From positions 177,813 through 241,812 of the forward strand of contig JAFRLS010000003.1 in the NCBI GenBank assembly GCA_017431105.1: a stretch of DNA of 64,000 bases. The letters run 5' to 3'. Source of the stretch: Candidatus Saccharimonadota bacterium (GTDB lineage Bacteria > Patescibacteriota > Saccharimonadia > Saccharimonadales > Saccharimonadaceae). Position 1 is the first letter of the stretch, and every line of letters begins with the position of its first letter. A model generated the notes under the pieces. That model made no database searches and was not told the DNA's origin. It worked only from the letters and a program-made list of their open reading frames with translations. Made by a program: the position numbers and the translations under genes. Positions 8,044 to 16,630 of this stretch are shown in pieces.

Positions 8044-9408
8044 TTATTCGCGTGTTTTGTCGAGCGACATAAAACGTAGTAATTCCGGATGGAAGTATAA
8101 TTCAATCTTGCCGACTGCACCATGGCGATGCTTAGCAATCAAAAGCTCTGTAATATGGTTTTCTTCATAATTATCATCAGATTTGTGATAATAATCTTCA
8201 CTATGCATTAAAATTACCAAGTCGGCATCCTGTTCAATCGAACCAGATTCACGCAAGTCTGACAACCTCGGATGATTGTCGTCTCGCCCAGTCACATTAC
8301 GGGAAAGCTGAGCTAAAGCTATTACCGGGATTTCTAATTCACGTGCCAAAATTTTTAACCCGCGCGAAATTTCAGTAACTTCTTGTACACGGTTGCCAGC
8401 GTAACGATCTGAACCCTGGATCAACTGCAAATAATCTACTACTACAATCCCAATATCATGATCATGCATGGCACGACGTGCCTTGTTTCTGAGCTCCATA
8501 ACATTCATTGAGCTAGTATCATCAATGTAAATAGGAATTTCGTCCATTTCGCCTAATGCATCGCCAATACGCGAAAATTCATCGTCTGACAAATTTCCCG
8601 TTCGCATTTTCCAGTTATCAACACCAGAAACATCAGAAATCATGCGGTCTACAATTTCATTTTTACCCATCTCCATCGAAAAGAATAAAACACCTTTTTT
8701 ATTGATACTAGCAACATTGTATGCGATATTTTGCGCAAAAGTTGTTTTACCCATACCCGGCCTTGCTCCAACGATTATTAAGTCGCCTTTTTGAAGTCCA
8801 GCCGTCATTTTGTCTAAATCTTTAAAACCGGTTTTGAGACCACGCAGAGTGCCTTTATTTTCACGCAATTTTTCAATACGATCAAACGCATCAGCTAAAA
8901 GTTCATCCATTGGCGTATAGTCGCTTTTTACAATTTTGTCGGAAACCTCAAATAACTGTTTTTCCGCAGCGCCCACTAGGTTATTTACGTCGGCATCATC
9001 TTCATATGCCTTATTGGCAATTTCGGTCCCGGCTTTGATTAGTTTTCGTCTCACAGATGCTTTTTCTATAATTTCAGCATAAGCTTTGGCATGTGATGCG
9101 GTTGGAACGAAGTTAGTCAATTCGGTCAAATATGGAGCCCCACCGATTTTCTTTAATTCTTTTGACGCTTTAAGTTCGGAAGTAATAGTTAAAAGATCTA
9201 CAGGACGACTTTGGTTGTATAAATTTGACATTGCTTGGAAAATAATCTGATGTGACTCTTCGTAAAAATCCTTTGGCTTTAGTATAGTCAATATTTCTGG
9301 TAAGACAGTGTCAGAAAGCATAATAGCACCGAGCAAAGACTTCTCGGCTACAACGTCCTGTGGTGGCACGCGACCACTAGGACTCTTAGAACGGGCTGTT
9401 TCCTCCAT
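8044..9408 (-). CDS. dnaB: Replicative DNA helicase DnaB
   Basis: Hexameric 5'-3' helicase at the replication fork. 454 residues: N-terminal primase-interacting domain (PPQDVVAEKSLLGAIMLS), linker and RecA-like motor with Walker A GARPGMGKTTF, Walker B VVVDYLQLI, and SRGLKILARELEIPVIALAQLSR with RLSDLRESGSIEQDAD. Length and motif order are normal; no intein. The ATG at 9408 has GGAGAGG 9 nt upstream and overlaps the end of dnaX by 23 bp, indicating coupled translation; an in-frame GTG lies 18 nt further up. Confidence 0.95.
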   Translation of the reverse strand: MEETARSKSPSGRVPPQDVVAEKSLLGAIMLSDTVLPEILTILKPKDFYEESHQIIFQAMSNLYNQSRPVDLLTITSELKASKELKKIGGAPYLTELTNFVPTASHAKAYAEIIEKASVRRKLIKAGTEIANKAYEDDADVNNLVGAAEKQLFEVSDKIVKSDYTPMDELLADAFDRIEKLRENKGTLRGLKTGFKDLDKMTAGLQKGDLIIVGARPGMGKTTFAQNIAYNVASINKKGVLFFSMEMGKNEIVDRMISDVSGVDNWKMRTGNLSDDEFSRIGDALGEMDEIPIYIDDTSSMNVMELRNKARRAMHDHDIGIVVVDYLQLIQGSDRYAGNRVQEVTEISRGLKILARELEIPVIALAQLSRNVTGRDDNHPRLSDLRESGSIEQDADLVILMHSEDYYHKSDDNYEENHITELLIAKHRHGAVGKIELYFHPELLRFMSLDKTRE

Positions 9409-10735
9409 CGTTTGATACCTCTCCACCCATTATATCAGAAATTTTTGAAAGCAATTTGTCTTTTGTGGCTGAATTTGGCTGTTCATCTTTATCGCAAATT
9501 GTTACATTCATTCCATTCGTGGCTTCAATTAAAATACGCTTATTGTTATCACGCGACAGAATAGTTTTAGAAATTTTTTTGGCCGGATAGATTTCAAGTG
9601 AATTGCCAACTACGTCATATTTACAATTTTTTAATTGTGAATAAATAGCATCATTCATCTTTTGTACAGTTTCAAGAAAAGCATTCCAGTTAAAATTTGC
9701 ATTAGCAACTTGTCTTTCTAGTTCTACTATTTTCTCTTCATGTTTAGTAATTTCTTTTTCTGGCTTCGCAACTGGTTTAATAGCACTAGGTTCAGCCAAA
9801 ATTGTAGGAATATTTTCGGACAATGCTACTAGTAATTTTGCTTCTGCAAACGGCGCCTTCACTTCTGGTAGTCTTGATAATAATCGCAACAATTCCGGTC
9901 TTGGGTTTTCGATAATTCTTTCTATCATTTCACTAGCTAAAGTTTCAGCTTTTACACCAGACGACAGGATGTCTTTCAAGTCACTAGCAATCTTGTTCAT
10001 ATTTCCAGACATGTAATTATTTAAAAGCTCAACAATTTTTTCATCTTCCGGTAAACCCATCGCCGAAATTACTGAGTCTCTCGTTATTATTTCGGACGAT
10101 AGTGTAGAAATCTGGTCGAGCAATGACAAGGAATCTCGAAAGGAGCCACCGCCACGCTTAGCAATGATAGAGAGCGCATCGTCATCAATTTTAATTTTTT
10201 CTTCATCGGCGACTTTTTTTAGAAATTCAAGCATGACTTTGCGGTCAGCTAGTTTGAAGGTAAAAGTTTGCGCACGCGAAGTAATCGTCACCGGTACTTT
10301 ATACGCATCAGTAGTCGCCATAATAAAAATTACATGTTTTGGCGGTTCCTCAAGTGTTTTCAGAAGTGCATTAAAGGCTTCTTTCGTTAACATATGTACT
10401 TCGTCAATAATGTATACTTTATATTTGCCACTCGTTGGCACAATAGCCGCTTTTTCTCTTAATTCCCTAATATTATCAATTCCACGATTCGATGCGCCAT
10501 CAATTTCGATAATATCTACATAATCATCTTCAATTTCATATTTAAAATCATTAATTTCATGTGCAAATATCCTCGCTACAGAGGTTTTACCAGTTCCACG
10601 TGGGCCAGTAAAAAGATAGGCATGCGAAATCTTGCCTTGTTTGAGCGAATTTGACAAAACATCGGTAACCTGCTCTTGGCCAACTACTTCCGAGAGAGTT
10701 TTAGGACGATATTTTCGGTATAAGGCTTTCGTCAT
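9386..10735 (-). CDS. dnaX: DNA polymerase III subunit gamma/tau, lacking the zinc module
   Basis: Clamp-loader ATPase, 449 residues. AAA+ motifs are clear: N-terminal ALYRKYRPKTLSEVVGQE, Walker A GPRGTGKTS, Walker B IIDEVHML, and sensor-1 region FIMATTDAYKVPVTITSRAQ. The four-Cys zinc-binding insertion that normally follows the Walker A helix (ALNCxx...CxxCxxC) is absent: the chain goes straight from ARIFAHEIND to VDIIEIDGASNRG. The C-terminal part is short with a lysine/glutamate-rich linker. It starts 9 nt downstream of an unknown conserved gene and overlaps dnaB. Confidence 0.93.
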   Translation of the reverse strand: MTKALYRKYRPKTLSEVVGQEQVTDVLSNSLKQGKISHAYLFTGPRGTGKTSVARIFAHEINDFKYEIEDDYVDIIEIDGASNRGIDNIRELREKAAIVPTSGKYKVYIIDEVHMLTKEAFNALLKTLEEPPKHVIFIMATTDAYKVPVTITSRAQTFTFKLADRKVMLEFLKKVADEEKIKIDDDALSIIAKRGGGSFRDSLSLLDQISTLSSEIITRDSVISAMGLPEDEKIVELLNNYMSGNMNKIASDLKDILSSGVKAETLASEMIERIIENPRPELLRLLSRLPEVKAPFAEAKLLVALSENIPTILAEPSAIKPVAKPEKEITKHEEKIVELERQVANANFNWNAFLETVQKMNDAIYSQLKNCKYDVVGNSLEIYPAKKISKTILSRDNNKRILIEATNGMNVTICDKDEQPNSATKDKLLSKISDIMGGEVSNDGGNSPF

Positions 10736-10744
10736 AAGCGACGC

Positions 10745-11263
10745 CTACAGAGCGGCCTCAACAGCAGCCCACGTCGCGTCTTCATTATTAGCTGGGATGG
10801 TTACGGAAACTTGCGAACCATCACGTAAATGGAAATAAGTTACGGAAGCATACAAAATTTGATATTCTTTGCCAGCTACTTCTACAAAATATTTATCATC
10901 ATGGTGGATTAATGTACCAATTACAGTACGACGCTCAACTGGGCCAATTTGCTTATATAAGAATTTGCCATCTTCAGTAATGGTGAGCTTCATAATGTCG
11001 CCTTCCACCAACTTAGATTTTGAAGCATAGTTGGCTGGTACTGGATAATTCTTGCCGTCAGGGCCAATCATAATTTGGCCATCGAAAATTCCTTCAATAA
11101 TTTTACCTTCCGGACCCGAAACAACTGTCTCGCGTGGAGCAGTAATGGTCTCACCGTCACCAAGAATTGAAACTAAAAGCTCTTTAGCTGCTGATAAATT
11201 AGTCTCAGCCTCACTAATAAGGCTACGTAATCTCTTTATTTGTTTTTCTGGTATTTCAGACAT
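10745..11263 (-). CDS. Conserved protein of unknown function upstream of dnaX
   Basis: 172 residues, family not recognised. The N-terminal 40 residues are predicted helical (KQIKRLRSLISEAETNLSAAKELL), followed by beta-rich segments EGKIIEGIFDGQIMIGPDGKNYPVPANYASKSKLVEGD and GTLIHHDDKYFVEVAGKEYQIL that look like small OB- or SH3-like barrels. No signal peptide, membrane helix or cysteine. It heads the run unknown-dnaX-dnaB, so a role connected with replication or with sensing is possible but not shown. Upstream there is TTGACT and a TATAAT-like stretch near 11290-11325. Confidence 0.75.
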   Translation of the reverse strand: MSEIPEKQIKRLRSLISEAETNLSAAKELLVSILGDGETITAPRETVVSGPEGKIIEGIFDGQIMIGPDGKNYPVPANYASKSKLVEGDIMKLTITEDGKFLYKQIGPVERRTVIGTLIHHDDKYFVEVAGKEYQILYASVTYFHLRDGSQVSVTIPANNEDATWAAVEAAL

Positions 11264-11396
11264 CACCTCGCATCCTGTCTAAATATAGTATTAATATTAT
11301 ATTATATCTGAACTTCATGTAAGTCAAGTTTTTTCTAACAAAGTTTTCCACCAGATTTTCATCGGTAGCTTGCAAAATGTTGTAATTTTTACATAT

Positions 11397-12449
11397 TTAA
11401 TCGGCCTTCCAAAGCCCAGTATGTCTCTTTCCGCCATAAATCATGGTCGGAATACCTTTGACGCGGATTTGTTGCTCGATAATTTGGCGGTTCTCTGCCA
11501 TTTTATCAACTGTCTCTGGATAATCCACGATTTTACGGACTTCAGCAATACCAGATTCATCGAACCCGGCATCTTTTAACCAACTTTCTAATTGCTTGAT
11601 TGCGTCTTCGCGGGAGAATTCATCGTTAAATAACATTTGATAAGAAATTCCATCATCATTTTTTTCTGTAAAGATATGGTCGAGAATAGCAACAGCTACA
11701 CCAGAACGCAATTGTTCCACTGCGAACATATACTTTACTACAATTTCGGAATTTTTGAATTTGTAATTATTATCTACATCTTGAATTGCGAATGGCACCA
11801 AATGTACATCGTATTTTTCAAAGAATCCAGCCGCTTTTTGGTTTACATATGACCTAAGACAGGCTGAACAGCCGGGGTCGAATATATCAATTGCAATTGT
11901 CTTATCACCAGACGTATCCGTATCTATGCTGACATAATTAAAATCATAGTCTTCTGCGTTGTAGGTTTTGAATTTATCTGGTATGGCCTCAAAAATTTCG
12001 GCCCATTCAGTAAACCAACGCCCAGTAGCCTCGAAGATATTAGAAGGCTCTTCTTCATCAATTGAACAAATCTCTGCACCGAGTGAGCAGGCTGACGGCT
12101 TAGTTACGTTGCAACTCCCTAGTGCCCAGAGCGCTAGTAGTGATTTAATTGCAGTAAGAATTGCCCACACAGCCACTACTACTATCACAACCGAAATAAC
12201 TTCAATCACTATCGACAAGGGCTTTACCCATTTTGGATGTTTAACTATTACGCGGCTTAAAATTGTGTTTTTGACATCATCCTTAAAGCCGGTTTCACAT
12301 TTTTGCAGGCGCACCTTTTTCCATAAGCAACCCCAAGCCTTTTTGAACATCTTAAGATAAGCCTTACCAACTTTGGGTTTAAAGATTGATATAATGGCCA
12401 CAAAAATACCAATGATGGCCAAAATAATAAACGCAGCTATACACACCAT
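11397..12449 (-). CDS. Membrane-anchored DsbA-like thiol-disulfide oxidoreductase
   Basis: 350 residues. An N-terminal hydrophobic helix, a basic cytoplasmic stretch and a second long helix (PLSIVIEVISVVIVVVAVWAIL, around residues 77-100) are followed by a thioredoxin-fold domain with the redox motif DPGCSACLRSY and a cis-Pro region VKGIPTMIYGG near the C-terminus. This fits extracytoplasmic formation or isomerisation of disulfides, useful for the Cys-containing secreted proteins encoded at 25-30 kb. No VKOR or DsbB partner is in the window. TATAAT lies 9 nt before the start ATG. Confidence 0.75.
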   Translation of the reverse strand: MVCIAAFIILAIIGIFVAIISIFKPKVGKAYLKMFKKAWGCLWKKVRLQKCETGFKDDVKNTILSRVIVKHPKWVKPLSIVIEVISVVIVVVAVWAILTAIKSLLALWALGSCNVTKPSACSLGAEICSIDEEEPSNIFEATGRWFTEWAEIFEAIPDKFKTYNAEDYDFNYVSIDTDTSGDKTIAIDIFDPGCSACLRSYVNQKAAGFFEKYDVHLVPFAIQDVDNNYKFKNSEIVVKYMFAVEQLRSGVAVAILDHIFTEKNDDGISYQMLFNDEFSREDAIKQLESWLKDAGFDESGIAEVRKIVDYPETVDKMAENRQIIEQQIRVKGIPTMIYGGKRHTGLWKAD

Positions 12450-12476
12450 AATGACAATATTATAACACGTTAAACG

Positions 12477-13640
12477 TTAGTTTAATATTTTTCCAAGTAT
12501 TTTTTTAACTTTATCGATGTCTGCTGGTTTATTGTGTAGGCCCAACGAAAATCTAACTAGTGGCGGCAGCCCCAGCACATGATCGAGATAGTAATGCGCA
12601 CAAAAATATCCAGTGCGCGCCATAATATTTTCGCGCGACAACGCTTCGCCAAGTAAGTGTGAATCGATACCACCTACATAGAATGTCATGGTGGGGTTTG
12701 GTTCACGATTAACTAGGTGTATTTTCGGTGAGCTCTTCAAAAAATCATACAGATTATTGGTATTTTGCCAAAGATTCTCCCAATCTTTTTTCGGCAATTT
12801 TTCGAGCCAGTCAAGCGCGGCTCCGAGGCCCACAATTTCACCCCAGGCTTGCAAGCCAGATTCAAAACGTGTATAACGATGTTCTTTTCCCTCTGCCGAC
12901 GCTATGAAATTTTTTTCCGTTACATCATCTACCATGCCGCCGCCCACAAAACCATAATCGAGTTTTTCCATCAATTCATCACGCCAAACAATCACGCCAA
13001 GTGAAGGTGCATATAATTTGTGTGCCGAAAAACAGATTACATCTGGCTCAAGCCCGCGAATAATATCAACTGAATGCGCCATCGCTTGTGCGGCATCAAT
13101 TATGACGATGCCGTCAACTTTATGCACGGTTTTAATCAACTCTGAAATATTTAATAATTTGCGCCCGTCAAAATTTGAGGCACAATTTACGACTACGACT
13201 GCGCGTGTAAAGTCATAGTCTTTTGTATTAATTGATCCATCATCACTTCGCTCCATTACTTCACGTGGTAGCTTTGTCCGATCAGCGAACGCCATCGTGG
13301 CTAAAAATGGCGAATTATGTTCAATGTCGCTAGTCATTACTTTATTGAATTCACTAGCTTTTAATTGCGACAAAATTAAGTTAATTCCGTAAGTCGTATT
13401 CAAAGTAAAAGAAACAGTATATTTTTTTGGCTTTAATTTTAAAAACTTCAAAACTTTTTCACGGGTTTCTTCGACCTTTTCATCTGTGATGCGTCCCCAT
13501 TTATATTTCACACGCTCGCCGCAAGAATTATGATTAATATAATAGTTATTTAGAGCGTCAATTACTGGTTGTGGCCTTAAACTTTGGCACGCCGCGTCTA
13601 AATATACTTCACCTTCACCTAAATACCCAAAATCATTCAT
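12477..13640 (-). CDS. SufS-like aminotransferase class V (cysteine desulfurase family)
   Basis: PLP enzyme of 387 residues. The PLP-lysine motif is ICFSAHKLYAPSLG, with the cofactor Asp in VIIDAAQAMAHS, and the C-terminal Cys loop ARTGYFCAHYYLD matches the SufS/CsdA active-site loop (group II). Likely releases sulfur from cysteine; it stands alone with no suf partners, and a separate iscS-iscU pair occurs at 46-48 kb, so its acceptor may differ. Extended -10 TGA-TATAAT (13648-13653) lies 7 nt upstream of the ATG, a leaderless arrangement. Confidence 0.8.
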   Translation of the reverse strand: MNDFGYLGEGEVYLDAACQSLRPQPVIDALNNYYINHNSCGERVKYKWGRITDEKVEETREKVLKFLKLKPKKYTVSFTLNTTYGINLILSQLKASEFNKVMTSDIEHNSPFLATMAFADRTKLPREVMERSDDGSINTKDYDFTRAVVVVNCASNFDGRKLLNISELIKTVHKVDGIVIIDAAQAMAHSVDIIRGLEPDVICFSAHKLYAPSLGVIVWRDELMEKLDYGFVGGGMVDDVTEKNFIASAEGKEHRYTRFESGLQAWGEIVGLGAALDWLEKLPKKDWENLWQNTNNLYDFLKSSPKIHLVNREPNPTMTFYVGGIDSHLLGEALSRENIMARTGYFCAHYYLDHVLGLPPLVRFSLGLHNKPADIDKVKKILGKILN

Positions 13641-13656
13641 ACTACCGATTATATCA

Positions 13657-13690
13657 CAAAAAACCAGAGCTATATTAGCTCTGGTCTTTT
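13657..13690 (-). terminator. Intrinsic terminator of the rplJ-rplL unit
   Basis: Perfect 8-bp stem ACCAGAGC / GCTCTGGT (13663-13670 with 13678-13685) and a run of T on the minus strand directly after it. It follows rplL and precedes the SufS-like gene. Confidence 0.8.
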
Positions 13691-13715
13691 GTACAACTAG
13701 CTAACTTATGAAGAT

Positions 13716-14090
13716 TTAGGCGAGCTCTACGGTCGCACCAGCCTCTTCGAGGGCTTTCTTCATCGCTTCGGCGTCAGCCTTTGCGACTTTCTCTTTTACA
13801 GTTGCAGGAGCGCCATCGACGATAGCCTTAGCTTCGCCAAGACCAAGCCCAGTAGCTTCCTTGACGGCCTTGATGACTGCAATCTTTTGTGCGCCAGCGT
13901 CTTTCAAGACGACGTCGTATTCAGATTTGCCTTCATCGGCAGCAGCGCCATCACCAGCACCAGCAGCAACAGCCACAGCTGCCACTGGCTCAATACCATA
14001 TTCATCTTTGAGTAAGGTTTTAAGTTCGTTAACTTCGAGCACAGTCATGTTGACGAGCTCTTCAGCCAACTTTTTAATATCAGTTGCCAT
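13716..14090 (-). CDS. rplL: 50S ribosomal protein L7/L12
   Basis: Stalk protein that recruits translational GTPases. 124 residues: N-terminal dimerisation helix ([30 protein letters not shown]), an Ala-rich hinge ([19 protein letters not shown]) and the conserved C-terminal domain with [27 protein letters not shown]. Normal length. It follows rplJ by 23 nt, the standard L10-L12 operon, with an AAGGAAA-type ribosome binding site. Confidence 0.97.
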   Translation of the reverse strand: MATDIKKLAEELVNMTVLEVNELKTLLKDEYGIEPVAAVAVAAGAGDGAAADEGKSEYDVVLKDAGAQKIAVIKAVKEATGLGLGEAKAIVDGAPATVKEKVAKADAEAMKKALEEAGATVELA

Positions 14091-14113
14091 AAATTTCCTT
14101 TCGTAAGGTTAAA

Positions 14114-14743
14114 TTAAGCGGTTGCTTCTTTAGATTCTTCAGCTTTAGCTTCTTCTTTTAGCTCTTCGGCCGGAGCTTCAGCTGGAGCTTCTTCTTTAGA
14201 TTCTTCAGCTTTAGCTTCTTCAGCTTTAGCTTCTTCTGCTGGTTTTGCAGCTACGGTTTCTGGCTTGTTTTCAAGCGCAGAAACGATGCCGTTGATACCA
14301 GAGAGTAAGGTATCCACCACCTGAGCGATAAGCTCGTTCTTGGTTGGGAGTGAGCCCAAAGTTTTGACTTCTTCAGTTGAAAGATTATTGCCTTCTGCGT
14401 TGAAGCCACCAATAAGTTCCATTTTGCTGTGAGTTTTAGCGAATTTCGTCAAAACTTTCGCAGCATCGAAATCTTCATCAGTACCCATTGCGTAGAGCAA
14501 TTGGCCAGTCAAATTAGAAGCGTCAGTATCTTTGTATGCTGCAATTTCTTTCATCGCAACTTTGACAAGACGGTTCTTGACGACCTTAATCTTAACATCA
14601 GATTCACGTGCTAACTTTCGTAGCTCTTGGAGCTCCTTTACGGTTAGGCCTTCGTATTTAGCGTAGACCACCATCTTAGAATTCGAAAGTAGTTCGGTTA
14701 AATCAGCAACCAACGTGTTCTTTTTATCTTTTGAAATTGCCAT
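14114..14743 (-). CDS. rplJ: 50S ribosomal protein L10 with acidic Ala/Glu-rich tail
   Basis: L10 anchors L7/L12 to 23S rRNA. Residues 1-165 are a normal L10 (ISKDKKNTLVADLTELLSNSKMVVYAKYEGLTVKELQELR, then KIKVVKNRL). The last ~45 residues are an unusual low-complexity tail made from AEEAKAEESKEEAPAE-like units, encoded by an exact 30-nt direct repeat. Total 209 residues against about 165-175 usually. A long 5' leader suggests autogenous control. Confidence 0.95.
   Translation of the reverse strand: MAISKDKKNTLVADLTELLSNSKMVVYAKYEGLTVKELQELRKLARESDVKIKVVKNRLVKVAMKEIAAYKDTDASNLTGQLLYAMGTDEDFDAAKVLTKFAKTHSKMELIGGFNAEGNNLSTEEVKTLGSLPTKNELIAQVVDTLLSGINGIVSALENKPETVAAKPAEEAKAEEAKAEESKEEAPAEAPAEELKEEAKAEESKEATA
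14125..14220. repeat. Direct repeat in the 3' end of rplJ
   Basis: An identical 30-nt stretch occurs at 14125-14154 and 14191-14220, with a further partial copy of its second half at 14221-14235. It encodes the AEESKEEA/AEEAKAEE units of the L10 tail, so copy number could vary between strains by slippage or recombination. Confidence 0.85.
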
Positions 14744-14881
14744 AAAAAGTTCCTTTGGTTATTTAATAATTTAGTTAGCTAATTGTTAAATAGCGTCACC
14801 AAATAAATTGAAGAATATCCTCGGTGGCATAATTAAAGGTAAACCTCGCCACTGTCATTGGTAACTCCCCTTATTATATCA
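14744..14881 (-). promoter_or_regulatory. rplJ promoter and candidate L10 leader
   Basis: Extended -10 TGA-TATAAT at 14873-14881 starts a leader of about 120 nt, far longer than other leaders here. The leader can fold: GTGGC pairs with GCCAC around an AGGTTTACCT hairpin. Position and size match the ribosomal protein L10 leader that L10(L12)4 binds in other bacteria; I could not compare it with a covariance model. Confidence 0.5.
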
Positions 14882-14901
14882 AAAACTAATAAAATAGTCA
14901 A

Positions 14902-15471
14902 TTAATCTACACCTTTAGAAGTGGCAAACTGGAAAATTGCCCCTACGATAGACAAGCCAATCAAGATCGGAAAATAGAAAGTTGCAGCATCAATATTACC
15001 TGCTCCCCATTTCAGGATGCAAGAAGTTAAAGCATATGCACCAGTGATAGCCGTCGCAACAATAATAGCTGGTTTCATCATCATTACGGCAACACCAGCT
15101 AGAACGATGCCAATAACACCACCGATGGCCAACGTTTGGATATCGCTACCAAAGTATTGAACCGTGATCAACATGGCCAAGACAAAAACAATGCCACCTA
15201 GACAGAGTTTTTCGATTGAAAACCCGAGCAGACCCAGAAGTAGCCCGCCAGCAATTGGCAGTAAGCTTTGCCACAAACTATTGCCAGCAATTTGTGGGAC
15301 CATGCTATTAATCCATGGTAAGAGGTAAACCGTCAAATTAAGGCCCAACAAAAACCAGATGATAAAGAAGCCTATTTTTTTGATACGGTAACCAAACAGG
15401 AGCACCGCAAGGCCAGCAGCAGCCATGATTATTAATTCTGGTATTTCTATGCGAGTAAAATCTAAATTCAT
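14902..15471 (-). CDS. Polytopic membrane protein of unknown function
   Basis: 189 residues with about six to seven hydrophobic helices (for example LIIMAAAGLAVLLFGYRI, IGFFIIWFLLGLNLTVYLLPWI, LLPIAGGLLLGLLGFSI). The repeated glycine-rich helices resemble the DUF4203/TMEM198-like group, a weak similarity. No catalytic motif. The ATG at 15471 is chosen because extended -10 TGA-TATAAT (15478-15483) is exactly 6 nt upstream, so the mRNA is probably leaderless. Confidence 0.65.
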   Translation of the reverse strand: MNLDFTRIEIPELIIMAAAGLAVLLFGYRIKKIGFFIIWFLLGLNLTVYLLPWINSMVPQIAGNSLWQSLLPIAGGLLLGLLGFSIEKLCLGGIVFVLAMLITVQYFGSDIQTLAIGGVIGIVLAGVAVMMMKPAIIVATAITGAYALTSCILKWGAGNIDAATFYFPILIGLSIVGAIFQFATSKGVD

Positions 15472-15513
15472 AAGCACATTATATCACATTGTATAAAAAA
15501 CCAAGAGTTAATC

Positions 15514-15598
15514 AAAAAACCAAGAAAGCCCTTTTTCGGACACGCTCAAGGGCGCTCGCCCAAGCCTACGGTCCTCAAAAGGGCTATTCTTGGTTTTT
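15514..15598. terminator. Terminator hairpin after rplA carrying the second copy of the GC-rich repeat core
   Basis: Outer arms 15514-15535 and 15577-15598 (22 nt) are complementary with one mismatch and end in T-runs on both strands, giving a bidirectional terminator. Between them, 15538-15574 is a 37-nt GC-rich core. Its reverse complement matches the core at 5615-5672: the two share an 18-nt left part and a 17-nt right part, while the outer arms of the two terminators are unrelated in sequence. Confidence 0.75.
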
Positions 15599-15603
15599 TA
15601 AAA

Positions 15604-16509
15604 CTAGTTGTAGAGATTTTCTACTGCAATTGATGGTCCCATAGTAGTGGTAATAAATACCGACTTCACATAGGTGCCTTTAAGCGAATTTGGCTTCTGA
15701 GATTTCAAGCTCTCAAAGAAGGCGTTGGCATTTTCGAACAATTTATTAGAACCAAACGAAACCTTACCAAGACCAATATGTACTATTGATTGTTTGTCTA
15801 CACGATATTCAACTTTACCAGCCTTAGATTCTTTTACAGCCTTTTCAACGTCCATGGTTACAGTGCCAGCTTTTGGATTTGGCATTAAGCCTTTTGGCCC
15901 AAGCAGACGAGCATATTTACCAAGTTTTGGCATGTAGGCTGGAGTAGAGATTAAAACATCGAAATTAATCGTGCCTTTATCTAATTGTTTCAAAAATTCT
16001 TCATCTTCAGCAATATCGGCACCGGCAGCTTTAGCTACTTTACAAACGTCAGCTGGAGCAAATACAGCGACACGTACGGTTTTACCGCTACCGTTTGGTA
16101 GAACGATAGTAGTACGGATATTTTGATCAGCCTGGCGTGGATCTACGCCAAGACGCACATGCGCTTCAAGAGTAGCATCGAATTTAACTGGGCTAGCCTT
16201 AATTGCAAGCTCAATTGCGTCTTTAAGGCTATAGGTTTTACCTTTTTCAATTAATTTAGCTGCCTCTTGGTATTTTTTGCCACGGCGCTCAATTAATGGG
16301 CGTGTTATCGGTTTAGCGCCTTTTGGTTTCTCGACGGAACCTTCAGCGGCACGCTCAGCCTTACGAGCCTGGCGTTCTTCCTCAGCTTTTACTTCCTCAA
16401 TATGTTTTTTGGATTTTTTACCAGATTTAGCAAAGACTTCCTCTTTAGTATTAGTCGTTTCTTCGACAACTTCAGTTTTTTCAAGATTTTTGGCTTCTTC
16501 TTCAGCCAT
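15604..16509 (-). CDS. rplA: 50S ribosomal protein L1 with charged N-terminal extension
   Basis: L1 binds 23S rRNA at the L1 stalk and usually its own mRNA. Residues from about 85 on are canonical ([55 protein letters not shown]). The first ~80 residues are a highly charged Lys/Glu extension not found in most L1 proteins, giving 301 residues against about 230. The ATG at 16509 is chosen over longer in-frame starts because AAAGGA lies just upstream and the promoter TGG-TATAAT is at 16567-16572. Confidence 0.93.
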   Translation of the reverse strand: MAEEEAKNLEKTEVVEETTNTKEEVFAKSGKKSKKHIEEVKAEEERQARKAERAAEGSVEKPKGAKPITRPLIERRGKKYQEAAKLIEKGKTYSLKDAIELAIKASPVKFDATLEAHVRLGVDPRQADQNIRTTIVLPNGSGKTVRVAVFAPADVCKVAKAAGADIAEDEEFLKQLDKGTINFDVLISTPAYMPKLGKYARLLGPKGLMPNPKAGTVTMDVEKAVKESKAGKVEYRVDKQSIVHIGLGKVSFGSNKLFENANAFFESLKSQKPNSLKGTYVKSVFITTTMGPSIAVENLYN

Positions 16510-16572
16510 AATTATCCTTTCTGTGGTAATAACGAGCCGTAGCTCTCCCAACCTTAATTTTTCTAAATTATA
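16510..16572 (-). promoter_or_regulatory. rplA promoter and leader, possible L1 target
   Basis: Extended -10 TGG-TATAAT (16567-16572) is followed by a leader of about 50 nt containing GGGAGAGC and GGCTCG, which can pair into a short irregular stem before the ribosome binding site. L1 represses its own mRNA through such mimics in other bacteria; here this is an inference from position and a small stem. Confidence 0.4.
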
Positions 16573-16597
16573 CCAAATTTTTTTAAAAAAATCAATG

Positions 16598-16622
16598 AAA
16601 AAGGGAGGTCTTGTGACCTCCC
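16598..16622 (-). terminator. Intrinsic terminator of the unknown gene between rplK and rplA
   Basis: Perfect 8-bp GC-rich stem (16603-16610 with 16615-16622), TTGT loop, followed on the minus strand by TTTTT. It separates the unknown gene at 16631 from the rplA promoter. Confidence 0.85.
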
Positions 16623-16630
16623 GTGGCACT

